A DNA stretch of 64,000 bases. Origin: Acanthopleura granulata (Eukaryota > Mollusca > Polyplacophora > Chitonida > Chitonidae). This document shows, piece by piece, positions 30,001-39,031 of this stretch (within the stretch, counting starts at the first letter, position 1; each line of letters starts with the position of its first letter). Position numbers and translations under genes: made by a program. The stretch is from positions 1,837,939 through 1,901,938 of the forward strand of contig JABBOT010000027.1 in assembly GCA_016165875.1 (NCBI GenBank). The letters are read 5' to 3'. Below the pieces are notes generated by a model. It was not told the origin of the DNA. It was given only the letters and a program-made list of their open reading frames with translations, and did no database searches.

Positions 30001-33000
30001 CCGAAGAATTGTAAAGCCCCGTTCAACTAAGTGATTATGAAATTGGTTGTAACTACCATGACTACATAGCCTACTGGTATGTTAAGAGATATGTGTATGT
30101 TAATTGTCATGGTAGTTTCTACCAGTTTAGTCTGCATTTGCTGTGTGCAACTTGGCCCTTGGATACATGCACCACCCACACCCAATTAGGGGAGTTTCGA
30201 CTTCGAACTTGAGTTCATAAGAAAAGTGCTACTGTGCCACGTGACCTATGAAAAATGTTAGGCATCCCATTTCTGATCACATTTACTACAACATGGGCGT
30301 CTAAACAAGTGTCACAGAAAGTTATTTAGACTAGATGTAGGATGGAGAAACTCAACTTCAGATGTTCCAGAGGGAAAAAGGTGTCATTTGCATCACTTAA
30401 ACACAGTGAAATTTGAGATCAGTAAATTAATGTCAACTAATGTTGCCTAACGTCCTTGACAAGTCACATGATACAGTATGACTGTTTTACTTTCAGCAAC
30501 AAAAGAGTGCAGACTTGAAAATCCTCTATTTCATGTACTATTAAAAGTGAGGCCTTCCAAAGACGCTGTTTAGCCTGATCATAAATGATGCACTGAGTAT
30601 AGAGTTTTGTGACAGTTATATTTCCTGTGTGACACAATGTTCTGTTATGTGTGGACAATTGCTTAGACAGTCACGCAGTCATTTGTGGTTTTTCATTGTG
30701 CTCATTCAACATTGTGCTCTACTGGCTTTTGCTAACCAAACAGTCCATGTGAAATAGAAATTATGGTTCACAGTTTAAACTGTATGTGTGTTGGGAAATT
30801 ACTGGTCTTGTGGGATGATGAAGAAAATGCTGATTCTTCTTCGTGCTCATTCATTCCTGCATGCCTTCCATGTGTCATAGACATGATTTTAAGTTCTGGT
30901 TAAATTGTCCAACTTTTTCTGTGTCGTGATGATGTTTTGATGAATTTTATCAGCATGCTGTCTGCAGTAGCATAAATCCATGCACATATATGTACCTAAA
31001 GTTGCAACGGTTCCCTAGTAATGGTGAATTACCATTACAGGAATATATGGCTGTCTTGTCTTCAAACTTACATCTTAATTATGAGTGACCCATTTGATAT
31101 AGGGCACCATGTGTCACTTCCTGATTTACCTACATTATTTACATATCTTTAACTTTTCACCTCCATTTTTTACAAATATGAAGGAATTCGTCCTCAAACA
31201 TAACCATCCTTATATAAGTATAAATCGTATATCTAGAAGAAAGCACATTTCGTATATGTCATTATATATAAATTGCTCCAATCCCAATTATCCAGGTTTA
31301 TATATGTCGAAGTGGTGAATTTCGTATATATGTAAATCTTCTGTGCGGCAGCAGCATTTATAAATCTGGGTGTCAGCATGTTTCAGTTGATTTATTTCAC
31401 TGGTTATTTGTATATACATGTAATCTAAAAATAAAGGCAACAGCCGGGAATTTATAAATTGCCAGTGACTATCCTTCAATGTATATGTCCCGAAAATTGA
31501 AACCCTGAGTCTGTTCAATTTATATATTGGAGGATCTGTGAGTTGCTTTTTACTACCACTGGTCTGTCATAGGCTGTAGGCCTGATCTATACATCGGAGA
31601 ATCTTTCTTCCTCATATCAGACGTATATATGCTAATCAGATCACAGAAAGTGGTAGTGTCAACTGGCGGTACTGAAAGTGCGTCTGGTGGAAAGTAGTTG
31701 GAACTTTCATCTGCACTGAGTTGATCGGATAGCCCTACATGTAAGGTGCTGGCTTGCGATCAAAATTGGCAGAAGTTGTTGCTCACATTACCTGGTGAGC
31801 TCACAGCTAAAACCACATCAAAGGCCAGTGTTGGTTGCGGGGCTTACACCAGTACATCTACTGCCGGACTGTCTGTATTCTCAGTGACCATATACCAGTG
31901 ACGTTGTAATTGTGGTAATCTGGTAGAACCTGACTCACTGTCTGGGGTGAGTCAGTTTTTACCAGAGTGTGAGTGTGAACCCACTGTGGGAATACTGATG
32001 TAAACCTAGTGAAAAACGCCATCCTTTGTCATCACTTTCTGTGATCTGATTAGCATATAAATCTGGTATGTGGAAGAAAGATTCTCCAATATATAAATCT
32101 GACCAACAGAGACTTGCAGTGGCAATGGAAGCAACTAAAACAAGATCACAGATTTCCTGATATATAAATTGTATGGACACAGACTTACAGTTGCCAGATA
32201 TTTGTTTATGCTGAACAGTAGTGCCTCTGTAATCTGTTGCCTGCATTTTAAAATTTTATACAAATGACCAGTGAAATAAATCAGATGAAACATGTGAACA
32301 ACCAGGTTTATAAAAGCAGTTGTTTAGAAGATTTATATATATGGAGTTAACCTCGTCAACATACATATATATATACATGTGAATAACTGGGAATGGAAAG
32401 ATTTATGTGTATTGAGTCTACACCAGATATACTTTCTTTTAAATATACGGTTTATATTTATTTAAAGATGGCAACTCTTGTAGGACAAATTTCCACAGAT
32501 TTATAAAAATTGAAGTTAAATATATATATAAATCATGTCGGCAAATCAGAAAGTGACACATGGCCCCCAGTAGATTTAAAGAACAGAATACATGTAAGAG
32601 TATCTTTAGACAATTTTGAATTTTAAAAGTAAAAAAAAATGATACAGCTGAAGATTCGATTTACCTTGTATGTTAGAGTCATTTGATTTAGAGAGTTTTG
32701 CGTGTAAATCGTAACAGAACACATGTTTCATATCCATTTAGTGAGTCTCTTGACAGATTCAGCTGTGTCACCATTGTCTTATTTTAACATGAAGACTGAG
32801 TACATAATAAGCCATGTGAGGCCTGACTTCCTCTTTTACAAGAACAATAGACACTCAAGCCCCAGCCAGCAGGACACCACTCCTATATTTCCTCCTCCTT
32901 ACGTGCACTGTGCATTAAGCTTCAGGTTTTCTTGTAGCTAAGATTGTGTTTTACAGGCAAGCTGGCGTGGAAAAATTCCCCAAAATACTAAGAATAAATA

Positions 33001-36000
33001 TGAAATTGAAAATTCACCCTTTTGTATTGTCCAGTCTACATGTTTTTATTATTATTCTTGTTTTCTTGTCATAAACATGTCTTCAACAGGAAAAATTGCT
33101 GAGACAGTCCACATTGCCCACAAATTACATTATTTTTACTTTTGCATATATATTTTTTTATCCTTTTGTAGTCTTACTACATTTAAGAATGATTCATTCT
33201 GCTGATAAACAAAAGTTTTAGTTTGTGTGGTGTAAATGTACTCTAAATGTCCCTCCCACTTCCGAACTTGGCTGCCTCAAACTCACTGCTCCTAATGAAA
33301 CATGGCTTACATATGGAGCGGTATGTTACTTCAGCAGAGGCAACCCTGATCAGTGTGTCACTCAAGTACACTGCAGCACAGGCTGTTCTTCTGATAAACC
33401 TATCTATTCATACAGGCACTTTGGCCTGGATTAAACTTATTTTTGCCTGAATTCATGATTTAATTTTTTCCTGAAAGAAGCTTGCTTGAAGCTATTGTAA
33501 AACACAAGTGCGTTGTGAGCTGCATAGCTTCACTAGTTACAAGTTGAAATAAACTACTTGCTGAAAGTATGTGTCCTAAGTTGTCTTGATAATGTTATTC
33601 AGTGCAGTGGCGTGAAAGTCATTCTGAGTACACCAGTGGTTGTCCTTGATTATGTAATGTGTGAACTTAAAACAGGTTAGCTTTTGTAGTGGTTATACAA
33701 GTAAAACACAGTTTTTAGCTATGCTGATTGACATCCAAAAGAGCTTATGTACTGGCAGGTTGTCCATCCCTCTGTCTGTTAATTTTGATAATCACTTGTC
33801 CCTGTCTGTTCATCCAGCATATGTTGACATTTCATTCAAAACGCTACTCCTGTTGTAGTTTTAATTTCAGTGAAACTACATTGTAGCTATAAATCTAGTC
33901 ATAGTGTATATAAACACTGACATAGATTATTTTGTGATTGACTCCCTGATAATTTATTCCTCTACCAATAGATCTGCTGTCTTATCAGAGACTCTGATTC
34001 CTATATTCTGTATACATGCGTGCATCTATTGCATTTCCAGGTTAGAATAGTGAAGTGCAGGAAATGTAAAGTGTGGAAGAAATATGTTTCTGGTGTTTGA
34101 TTTTTATTCCATGCTTCTGCTAAAGTGAGGGGTATTAATTTGGGCCTGCCTGTCTGTCACGTTTAGGTATGCTTGTAATAAATGCTCCAAATATATTGCC
34201 CCATTTTGATAAAGAAACACTTTGTGTGCAGGCTCATTTTATATATCCTCAGATCAAGTTCAAAAGCCATTTGGATAGGTACATAAGACGAGGATAATCA
34301 ACAGTTCCCTTGATTCTGATTCCATGTAGTATCTGCTTCAAATATTTGTCTCATTTTGACAAAATTCTATGTGCAGATTTATCTCTTGGACCCTTGGAAA
34401 AAAAGTTCGAAAACTAGTTTGATTCATGCAAAAGTTTGTCATATTTATGGTGGACTATAAATTCTCTGAATCTGCTCGTCCTTTCTGAACCTCTCAGTTT
34501 TATATATGATAATGTGTAATGTCTGTTCATCTGGAGTGGTGTGTGATTCTGTGTTCTCAGGCCTATCCATCCCTCAAACCCCTCGCCTCCTGGGTGGTTG
34601 ACTTGACAGCCCGTATGAGCTTCATCCATGACTGGATAAACAGTGGAATCCCAAGCGTAAGTTGACAGCAAATACGAAATGCCAAACTTAATAAACATGT
34701 ATCTGAATACCTGGACTGATGGTAAAGCAGTCATTTTAATATTTCTTCTGAACCACATTGTGATGGGTATATGTGGTGATCAAAAAAACATGGCATGCGT
34801 TAATAAATTGAAATCAATGAAACAAAGAAAATGATTCATAATGTCTTGCTAAGGAGACTTTGTGGAACTAAATGTAGTTGCAGATAAGTTACATGAACAT
34901 GTGCTTGTGGGGTTTCATATCTTTCTGAAAAAAAAAGAACAAAAAAAAAAAACAAAAGTGCATTTTGGGCATTATTTGACAGTTGAGAAAGGGGTTGGAA
35001 GATACTACACCTTGTAAGCAAAAGGAAAAGATGAAAGAACGTAGCAAAATGCTAGTTACTGGTTTAATGCCACCTTCATTGTTGAGTCCTAGCTATACCT
35101 TTACTTTCATTCATTCAACTTGTGATTGCAGAATGTGTCCTTTTATTTTCAGGTTTACTGGATTTCTGGCTTCTTCTTTCCCCAAGCCTTCCTGACAGGC
35201 ACCCTGCAGAACTATGCCAGAAAGAGTGTCATTTCTATTGACACCATTTCCTTTGAGTTTAAGGTAATGGAAATTAAATAAGTCTTTCCTGCAGAATGAA
35301 TTAATGTACTACTGTGATGTTACTGCGGCTCAAGAGCTTAAGAGTCAGTGTTGTGGACATTTAATCAGAATGTTTTTTCTCCCCAGCATCAGCACTGGTT
35401 AAAATCTGGTCAGTCCAATAAAACTACACCCAGTATGAATTCTCATAGGTTGTACAACATTGTATGAGTTTCAGTCTTAAGTCATTCCAATTTATTACAA
35501 TCACATTGCAGTGGCTTTCTAATGTCTGTTAACTTTGTTCCAATGTGTTCAGCTTATGACATATATATGCAAGGCATGCTTTTTATCTTATTTCATGATT
35601 TTATGGCCAGTTTTCACCAGACCATATTATCGTGGTTAGCCTACAGATTGGCACTGTTGTGGAGTATAGATTGTGCTGGCTGTTGTAGGTGATAAGCGAG
35701 GCGAGTGGAGACCTGAAGCAGGGGCCTGATGATGGCTGTTACATCAGGGGTCTGTTTGTAGAGGGTGCACGCTGGGACCCCATCAGCTTCCTGTTGGCTG
35801 AATCCAGACCTAAGGAGCTGTTCACCGACATGCCCGTCATGTGGCTCATTCCCAAAGCCAATAGAGTCCCGCCCACCACAGGCTTCTACGAATGCCCTGT
35901 CTATAAGACCCTCACAAGAGCAGGTCAGTCAAGTATACATAGATCTATTGTAATTTCAGCCAGCAATGGTTTGGTTTAGCGCAAAGCATTTTAGGATTTT

Positions 36001-38234
36001 TTTTTTCAGACGGAGTGATTTGGAACACTTTATTACAATATTTCAGAACTTTTTTTTCAGATATTTTTTTTTTTGTTCAGTGATGTCATACCTAAATGTC
36101 AGTTGATTTTATGCACTTTTATCATTTGATACCTGAAGTTAGGAGGTCGGGAAGAGTTTGAAACGAAGGTCTGATTACAACCTCATGGTAGGATATAGAA
36201 CGTAAAACTACATAAAGTGCAGTACATGTTTCTATGATGTAGGTATATTAAATTATGTAACTGAAGGCTGAAAAATTCTTGTACTATATGAAAAGGTGAC
36301 TTAAAGTGAAAGACAGCTCATGTTCTAAGTTAGGTGTGCTAGAAAGGTTGGACAATATTATGTTTATTTCAGTAAAGTATTTTTACTAACAGCCACTAGG
36401 ACAGTGGAAACTGACATCTGACAGTGCTCAGTCGCCAAGTATGAAACGCAGCCATTCTATGTGAACTGTTCCAAGCGCGGAACACTCTTGTCACCCAAGA
36501 CTGTAGTAAGGTGCTAGGCTTGTGTTTGTAACTTAAGTATATTTGCCAATTTATAACATGAAATGATCAAGAAACTTACTCCTGCCACAACACAATGGTC
36601 TGAAAATACTTTGCAGTGTTCACCCATGTACTTGTTATAATGAAAACATATAACATTAAAACAGTGTCCTGTCCTTTGCTATTACATGTTACATTGACAG
36701 ACAACTCAGAAACTTACATCACAGCTTTTAAACAGCTGATATCTCCCAGTTCTCTGATTGGTCAATCCGTCATAAGCTTAAAAGCATGGAGCCTTCAGAT
36801 CCTCAGTCAGCACCAAAATACTACACACTTCAAACACGGATAATTCAGCAATGAATTTCTACAATTTCAAACAGGTTTTTACATTCAAGAGAGAATTGTA
36901 TAATTTTTGTAATAAGCAGTGCCTCAGTCATGATCTGTTTTTGACTTTAAGTCAACAGCTTGGAGCCCTAAGATGTTAAAGCAATATAATTACAACACTA
37001 TCTGAAACTGGGGATATCCCCATGATAGGTTTGATGTATGTTTTCTGAACACACAGTTGTTGCTTGTCAGCGATGGGTTGTGGTCTGTCAGTGACAATTT
37101 TATACACTGCAAGTCTTCCGTTTTTTCTCATTGGCCGGATGTTTATTCAAGCATATGCGGAAGGCATCATTCTGTGTAGGCGGATAAAATTATTGTACTT
37201 TTTTGTGAAGCATACATGTAGGTCGCATTGAAAATTGCTGTCATGTGGCAACTTAAATGAACTGAGGTACAATACAAACATCTGTTTGTACTTGTTAATG
37301 TTTGTAAGCACACATTACAGAAATGTTGTGGTGCATACATGTATATAAGTTAATAATATTCCTGGAGCGAGGATTACACCTCCCACACCTCTATAACCAG
37401 ACCGAAATTGTTGCCATAATATGATTTATTGAAAAGGCAAACTTGAATACATTTACTGAAGGATGAATGACCTAACTTCCTCACGTGTATATAACACAGT
37501 TTCTCTCATATAAATTTTGCAAGGAGCTTTTCCAACCCGAATAAATCATGACAACAATGTAACATGTTCTTGTTTTGAGTTTATGTGAATATCACATAGT
37601 GCAAGAGTTTTTCGGTTGTGCCACTAGAACCATTGTGCTGTTTAGGCGTAATTGAGACATATGTTTATTATTAGTCAGATATTATGTACTGCATATTACA
37701 TTGTTAATAAGCTCTGCTGGGTCAGAACAGCTTGGGCCACCACACCCGGCTGTCCCTTACAAATGAGTGGTCTTTATCATGTAAACAATCGCACAGAAAA
37801 CTGCTTGGTTAAAACTCTGTAAGTTTGTGTTGATTTCAGATTTTGTACAGTGAATGAATGAAAAAATAGCGTATTTTGGCCTGTGAGAGGGAAGGTATAT
37901 ATTGTCATTTGTCATAGGTAATCTTATGACTGTTATGACAAGCAACCCTTATGGGTATAAGGTGAAAGAAGTCTTGAGGTCTCAGGTATGGTGTTACCTG
38001 TTCCATATAAGAGAGCAATGTGTGGTTAATCAGTGAAAAGGAACCAACATACAAATCTCATGGCGCGGTTTTAGTAATTCTGTCATGTTAATATTATGAA
38101 TTTGTTTGACAGGTACACTCTCCACGACGGGCCATTCCACTAACTTTGTGTTTGCAGTGGAGATTCCATCAGACAAACCTCAGAAGCACTGGATTAAAAG
38201 AGGTGTAGCACTACTCTGTGCCCTAAATTATTAA
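1..38234 (+). CDS. DNAH1: Dynein axonemal heavy chain 1 (DNAH1-like), 3' half, 38 exons; 5' end outside window
   Basis: This is the motor subunit of an axonemal inner dynein arm; it hydrolyses ATP and moves along microtubules in motile cilia and flagella. I joined these exons by splice sites and phase: 1-118, 578-718, 1880-2040, 2507-2664, 3297-3470, 3846-3872, 4319-4734, 5452-5648, 6153-6288, 6688-6896, 7622-7793, 8212-8403, 8789-8908, 9223-9348, 10006-10155, 10544-10717, 11162-11440, 12187-12318, 14700-14945, 15385-15534, 15934-16094, 16587-16812, 17079-17274, 17765-17916, 18511-18710, 19202-19346, 20014-20172, 20551-20682, 20993-21166, 22617-22799, 23762-23938, 26091-26261, 26907-27037, 29439-29583, 34561-34656, 35153-35263, 35689-35923, 38113-38234. 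They give 2,130 codons in one frame plus TAA. Seen: two P-loops ([17 protein letters not shown]), stalk coiled coils, and a C-terminus ending [15 protein letters not shown]. From memory, the stalk, AAA5-AAA6 and C-terminus match vertebrate DNAH1 better than DNAH3, 7 or 12. Full family members are about 4,200-4,300 residues, so roughly half is here. The sixth exon is the least certain. Confidence 0.95.
171..345 (+). repeat. Interspersed repeat, copy 1 of 3 (intron 1)
   Basis: An AT-rich element runs from CCATGAC through TATTGATCTTACAAAGGT to a small hairpin, CCTCTAAAAAT / ATTTTTAGAGG, at about 306-332. Related copies in the same orientation lie at about 2780-2975 and 3915-4035, also in DNAH1 introns. 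Shared blocks are the ATGAC start, the TTGAT-T-AGAAAGGTGTTTT region and a GGAAGGTAGGA...CTGGAAAAA region. No coding sequence is visible. Probably an old non-autonomous element. Confidence 0.5.
578..4734 (+). CDS. DNAH1: DNAH1 exons 2-7: AAA3 module
   Basis: These exons encode the AAA3 ATPase module, which in dyneins gates release from the microtubule. The Walker A loop GPTGTGKT is in exon 3 (about residues 91-98 of the visible protein). The Walker B stretch [11 protein letters not shown] is in exon 4 (about 153-163). The sensor-region sequence [12 protein letters not shown], typical of axonemal heavy chains, is in exon 5. Exon 7 is the longest (416 nt) and holds [15 protein letters not shown], a strongly conserved dynein stretch. 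All catalytic signatures are intact, so AAA3 should bind nucleotide. Exon 6 (27 nt) is a predicted microexon with its own entry. Confidence 0.93.
2058..2150 (+). repeat. SINE 3' end (truncated copy) in intron 3
   Basis: This carries GGTTTCCTCCCACCATAATG, TGAAATATTCTTGAGTACAG and AATCAAATAAAAGAAATAAA. The tail is shared with copies near 11700, 26800, 41760 and 60800. Only the tail half is present, consistent with 5' truncation during reverse transcription. It starts only about 18 bases after the exon 3 donor. Confidence 0.7.
2780..2975 (+). repeat. Interspersed repeat, copy 2 of 3 (intron 4)
   Basis: A diverged copy of the element at 171-345. It has CCATGACAAAATTGC, then TTGATTTTAGAAAGGTGTTTT, then GGAAGGTAGGATCATATC, and ends with a similar hairpin, TTTGCCTCTGAAAAT / ATTTTGAGGCAAA, at about 2927-2957. 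The conserved terminal hairpin marks the same end of the element in both copies. Confidence 0.5.
3846..3872 (+). CDS. DNAH1: Candidate 27-nt microexon of DNAH1 (DEVIRSNTE)
   Basis: An AG acceptor ends at 3845 and a GGTGAG donor begins at 3872/3873. The 27-nt segment is exactly nine codons and joins in phase on both sides: it follows a codon split after its first base and ends leaving one base. With it, the segment between the conserved W[IL]D and the VYNTI motif is 28 residues; without it, 19. Human DNAH1, recalled from memory, has about 31, which favours inclusion. Skipping would also keep the frame, so it could be an alternative cassette. The acceptor has a poor pyrimidine tract, which is the main doubt. 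Confidence 0.55.
3915..4035 (+). repeat. Interspersed repeat, copy 3 of 3 (intron 6)
   Basis: A shorter copy of the same family: CATGACAAAGTTACACA, TTGATCTTAGAGAGGTGT and AGAAGGTAGGAAAAAATC. The hairpin end found in the other two copies is not evident here. Confidence 0.45.
4762..4871. mobile_element. Short MITE-like element with GGGGCCA-type inverted ends (intron 7)
   Basis: About 110 bp. The left end reads AGGGCTAAGTCTCATGAAGT and the reverse complement of the right end reads AGGGGCCAGTTTCATGAAAT. The similarity runs on into CTAAGTTAGC-type sequence. No coding capacity. Related ends occur at about 40000-40097 and 49046-49226. I infer a non-autonomous DNA transposon; target duplications are unclear. 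Confidence 0.5.
5452..8403 (+). CDS. DNAH1: DNAH1 exons 8-12: AAA4 module
   Basis: These exons encode AAA4. The P-loop is GMGGSGRQS (about residues 448-456 of the visible protein), the usual axonemal form with Arg-Gln-Ser in place of Lys-Ser/Thr. The Walker B region is VVFLFSDTQ at the end of exon 9 (about 501-509), followed by [12 protein letters not shown] in exon 10. Exon 11 carries [20 protein letters not shown] and the WFSEWP motif found in all dynein heavy chains. Exon 12 ends at an AAG|GCAAGT donor, giving a GC-AG intron. The module appears intact. Confidence 0.93.
8789..11440 (+). CDS. DNAH1: DNAH1 exons 13-17: stalk coiled coils and microtubule-binding domain
   Basis: These exons encode the antiparallel coiled-coil stalk and the microtubule-binding tip. 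Coil 1 is in exons 13-14: charged and alanine-rich ([20 protein letters not shown]). The tip is exons 15-16 and the start of 17, with [28 protein letters not shown] and [19 protein letters not shown], the last being a family hallmark. Coil 2 follows in exon 17 ([20 protein letters not shown]). From 12187 exon 18 continues coil 2 and leads into AAA5. Every exon here begins and ends in phase 0, so any one could be skipped without a frameshift. Confidence 0.94.
9395..9675 (+). repeat. tRNA-related SINE, second type (intron 14)
   Basis: The head contains GGTGCAGGTTCAAACCC, which resembles a tRNA B box (RNA polymerase III promoter). Then come GGTTTCCTCC and a tail ending CATAAATAAATAAA. The middle differs from the copies at 11570 and 26640, and resembles the minus-strand copy at about 46190-46455. 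It is not a functional tRNA because no cloverleaf forms around the B box. Confidence 0.6.
10825..10980 (+). repeat. Two-copy tandem duplication, period 88 (intron 16)
   Basis: The segment beginning CCAATCTTGTTAAATGGTTG recurs 88 bases later as CCAATCTTATTAAACTGTTG. The following TGATTTTG-CATGCTGTC and TTTTGCTTGT-type blocks are also shared. The two copies differ at scattered positions. Probably a local duplication. Confidence 0.65.
11570..11805 (+). repeat. tRNA-related SINE, near full length (intron 17)
   Basis: The head is AGCGTAATGACCCAGGTGCC followed by GTGAGTTCAAGG (B-box-like). Then come the body with ACATGGGAAGGTCCACCAGC, TTTCCTCCCACCATAATG, and a tail ending AATAAATAAATAAA. The same order appears at 26640-26870 and 60645-60860, which defines the family consensus. 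Short reading frames here are shadows. Confidence 0.75.
12187..17274 (+). CDS. DNAH1: DNAH1 exons 18-23: end of stalk, AAA5 module and strut coil
   Basis: Exon 18 holds the end of coil 2 and the conserved [10 protein letters not shown] entry into AAA5. Exon 19 carries [20 protein letters not shown] and the [16 protein letters not shown] block, the most conserved AAA5 region. Exons 20-21 include [11 protein letters not shown] and [17 protein letters not shown]. Exon 22 ([14 protein letters not shown] and on) is the AAA5 strut or buttress coil that contacts the stalk in known dynein structures. Exon 23 starts AAA6. Intron 18 (12319-14699) contains a pogo-type transposon on the opposite strand; the splice sites on both sides remain intact. 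Confidence 0.93.
12975..14467 (-). mobile_element. Pogo-type DNA transposon remnant with TA target duplication (intron 18 of DNAH1)
   Basis: A 1.49-kb element is flanked by TA on both sides (12975-12976 and 14466-14467). The left end reads CTGTAAATGCTTTTTTATTT and the reverse complement of the right end reads CTGTAAAAGCCTTTATATTC. Both then carry the sub-terminal motif ACTTTCGC(A/G)GATT; the right side has a second copy further in. Inside, on the minus strand, is a partial transposase. A TA duplication, terminal repeats and this transposase type fit the pogo group of the Tc1/mariner superfamily. It lies antisense to the host gene in an intron, and both flanking splice sites are intact. Confidence 0.85.
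13278..14084 (-). pseudogene. Partial pogo/Tigger-like DDE transposase
   Basis: The open frame runs from just after a stop at 14085-14087 down to a TAA at 13278-13280, about 268 residues. It reads as the catalytic part of a pogo-type transposase (DDE superfamily endonuclease). Seen: [20 protein letters not shown], then [15 protein letters not shown], then [19 protein letters not shown]. The second catalytic Asp probably lies in [10 protein letters not shown], and the third in [16 protein letters not shown]. The N-terminal helix-turn-helix and CENP-B-like DNA-binding domains, and the first catalytic Asp region, are missing or beyond the upstream stop. No convincing start codon is present, so I call it a broken gene. 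The long surviving frame suggests a fairly recent copy or an internally deleted one. Confidence 0.8.
15040..15140 (+). repeat. Short tandem repeat, about 45-bp unit (intron 19)
   Basis: The unit TTCTGCTGACTGATATCTAG...TTTACAGGAAAACTTAA is followed by CTCTGCTGACAGATATATAG...TTACAGGAACATTAA and a partial third TTCTGCT. About two and a quarter diverged copies. Confidence 0.6.
17765..23938 (+). CDS. DNAH1: DNAH1 exons 24-31: AAA6 module and start of C-terminal domain
   Basis: Exons 24-29 read as the AAA6 module: [19 protein letters not shown] in exon 24, [17 protein letters not shown] in exon 27, [20 protein letters not shown] and [11 protein letters not shown] in exon 28, and [17 protein letters not shown] in exon 29. 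Exons 30-31 hold [20 protein letters not shown] and [20 protein letters not shown], both hallmarks of the C-terminal part of dynein heavy chains. The exon 26 donor (CAG|GTTGGT) departs from the usual GTRAGT. Intron 29 (21167-22616) contains a minisatellite. Confidence 0.93.
21180..21720 (+). repeat. Minisatellite with a two-part higher-order unit (intron 29)
   Basis: About 540 bp alternating two related half-units: GGGCATCCAGATATGATGTT followed by ATTGATGAG, and TAATCAGATACAGTGCTGTT followed by GGTG. The full period is roughly 55-60 bp, with eight or more degenerate copies. Both halves share a CAGATA-TG core, so the array probably began as a unit of about 29 bp that doubled. Coding frames across it are artefacts of the repeat. 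Confidence 0.85.
23445..23506. repeat. Near-palindromic repeat pair (intron 30)
   Basis: AATATTGGGATACCAATAT occurs twice about 40 bases apart. Each copy is itself an inverted repeat (ATATTGG / CCAATAT around GATA). The AAAAA on the left and TTTTT on the right extend the overall symmetry. May be a very small foldback element. Confidence 0.55.
23939..26090 (+). other. Intron 31 of DNAH1, no further feature seen
   Basis: 2.15 kb of AT-rich intron between TAAT|GTAATT and a CTTCAG acceptor. Short open frames here have no recognisable domains. I see no SINE tail, tandem array or RNA gene. Confidence 0.7.
26091..38234 (+). CDS. DNAH1: DNAH1 exons 32-38: C-terminal domain and stop codon
   Basis: These exons finish the protein. 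Landmarks are [20 protein letters not shown] in exon 32, [19 protein letters not shown] in exon 33, [16 protein letters not shown] in exon 34, [20 protein letters not shown] in exon 36 and [19 protein letters not shown] in exon 37. The reading frame ends in exon 38 with [11 protein letters not shown] and TAA at 38232-38234. The exons here are small (96-235 nt) but the introns are long: 27038-29438, 29584-34560 and 35924-38112. Intron 34 (29584-34560) contains the 1.47-kb long inverted repeat. Confidence 0.93.
26640..26870 (+). repeat. tRNA-related SINE (intron 32)
   Basis: Same family and orientation as 11570-11805: AGCAATGACTCACGGGCC head, CGTACGTGGGAAGGTCTGCC body, GTTTCCTCCCACCACAGTAC, and a tail with TGAAATATTCTTGAGTACGG and AAATAAATAG. 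It ends about 40 bases before the exon 33 acceptor. Confidence 0.75.
27038..29438 (+). other. Intron 33 of DNAH1 with a short GATTA array
   Basis: 2.4 kb intron. The only clear structure is a pentanucleotide run, GATTA repeated five times, at about 28315-28339. Open frames of 60-110 codons show no domain I recognise. Confidence 0.7.
29677..29746 (+). repeat. TAA/TGATGA trinucleotide microsatellite (intron 34)
   Basis: A run of TAA units, then GATGCTGATGCTGATGATGA and related GAT units. It lies 94 bases after the exon 34 donor and is probably length-variable. Confidence 0.85.
30045..30125. repeat. Small inverted repeat (intron 34)
   Basis: GGTTGTAACTACCATGAC and, about 65 bases on, GTCATGGTAGTTTCTACC are nearly perfect inverted copies. 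Possibly a tiny foldback remnant. Confidence 0.5.
31102..32569. mobile_element. 1.47-kb long inverted repeat / foldback element (intron 34 of DNAH1)
   Basis: The left arm (about 31102-31656) and right arm (about 32028-32569) are inverted copies along almost their whole length. The left end reads CATGTGTCACTTCCTGATTT; the reverse complement of the right end reads CATGTGTCACTTTCTGATTT. Inner parts also match: GGAGAATCTTTCTTCC and GCTAATCAGATCACAGAAAG occur in the left arm and, inverted, in the right. Near the centre is a tight hairpin: CTGGTAGAACCTGACTCAC pairs with GTGAGTCAGTTTTTACCAG at about 31919-31965. Each arm repeats ATTTATATAT-type motifs. No transposase is visible. I infer a foldback-type non-autonomous DNA transposon; target duplications are not clear. 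The 95-codon minus-strand frame in the right arm shows no known domain. Confidence 0.85.
32570..34560 (+). other. Rest of intron 34, no further feature seen
   Basis: AT-rich intron sequence between the foldback element and the exon 35 acceptor (TTCTCAG). Open frames are 60-75 codons, without a domain or codon pattern I recognise. Confidence 0.6.
35924..38112 (+). other. Last intron of DNAH1 (intron 37)
   Basis: 2.2 kb between CAG|GTCAGT and TTGACAG|GTACAC. Homopolymer T runs occur near 36000-36070. I found no coding, RNA or clear repeat feature. Confidence 0.65.
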
Positions 38235-39031
38235 ATTGTCTCATAAATTATTAATTGTTCTACTTCTGGAAAATTCTGCCCAAAGTAATGTCACAGGCTC
38301 AGTTCTTCTTTCAAGCAACAATTTACTGTTTTACAAGTTGCAAGTTTTTCTGTGATACATTGTCTTCTGTGATATTTTTGGCGCGTTGCAGCAGGTTGTA
38401 TAAAGTTAGAGATTCAGTTCTTTACATAAGTTAGATCCTTAAGGCTGGTGAGAAATTCCATAAATCTGACCAGGTAGCACATTACCTTGGATCGGTCACT
38501 GTTGATCTGTCTGTATTTTATTGGTCATAGAGCTGGTAAAGAACCATAATACATGTATTTCTTTTTGATCTCCATGTGATAAAATATATTTCTGAGACTA
38601 CATTGACTGTTTATTAGGTCACTAATATTACTTCTTAAAAGTACATTATAGTTAATTGACAAATAGAAGTTGTGTTCAGAACTATCTAACATTCCATTTA
38701 TTTTAGGAGCAGGTTATCGAAACCTAGATTGTTGTTCAATTGTTTACAATATATCTTATTTGTATCTTAGTTGATTAGACAAACAGTAATGCCCATCCAA
38801 ACAAAATGCACTAACTATTTGACTAAACCAAAAAAAATAGTATTATTATTCAACATTTGGTGTTTTGGGATACAAGTTTTGTGAGTATTTCAGAAGATTT
38901 GTGAGTTAGTCTGAACCAAAATTATGTTGTTATTGTTTAAGGTCATATGCTAAATTACTACCTGTGTATATGTTCTCTGTTGTGTCTTGCATTGGAGATA
39001 TTTTGAACTGACAGTTTGTATTCAATAATTA

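Noticed and set aside
31959..32246. 95-codon minus-strand frame inside the long inverted repeat
   Set aside because: It follows the repeat arm, shows no domain, and the matching left arm does not keep the frame.
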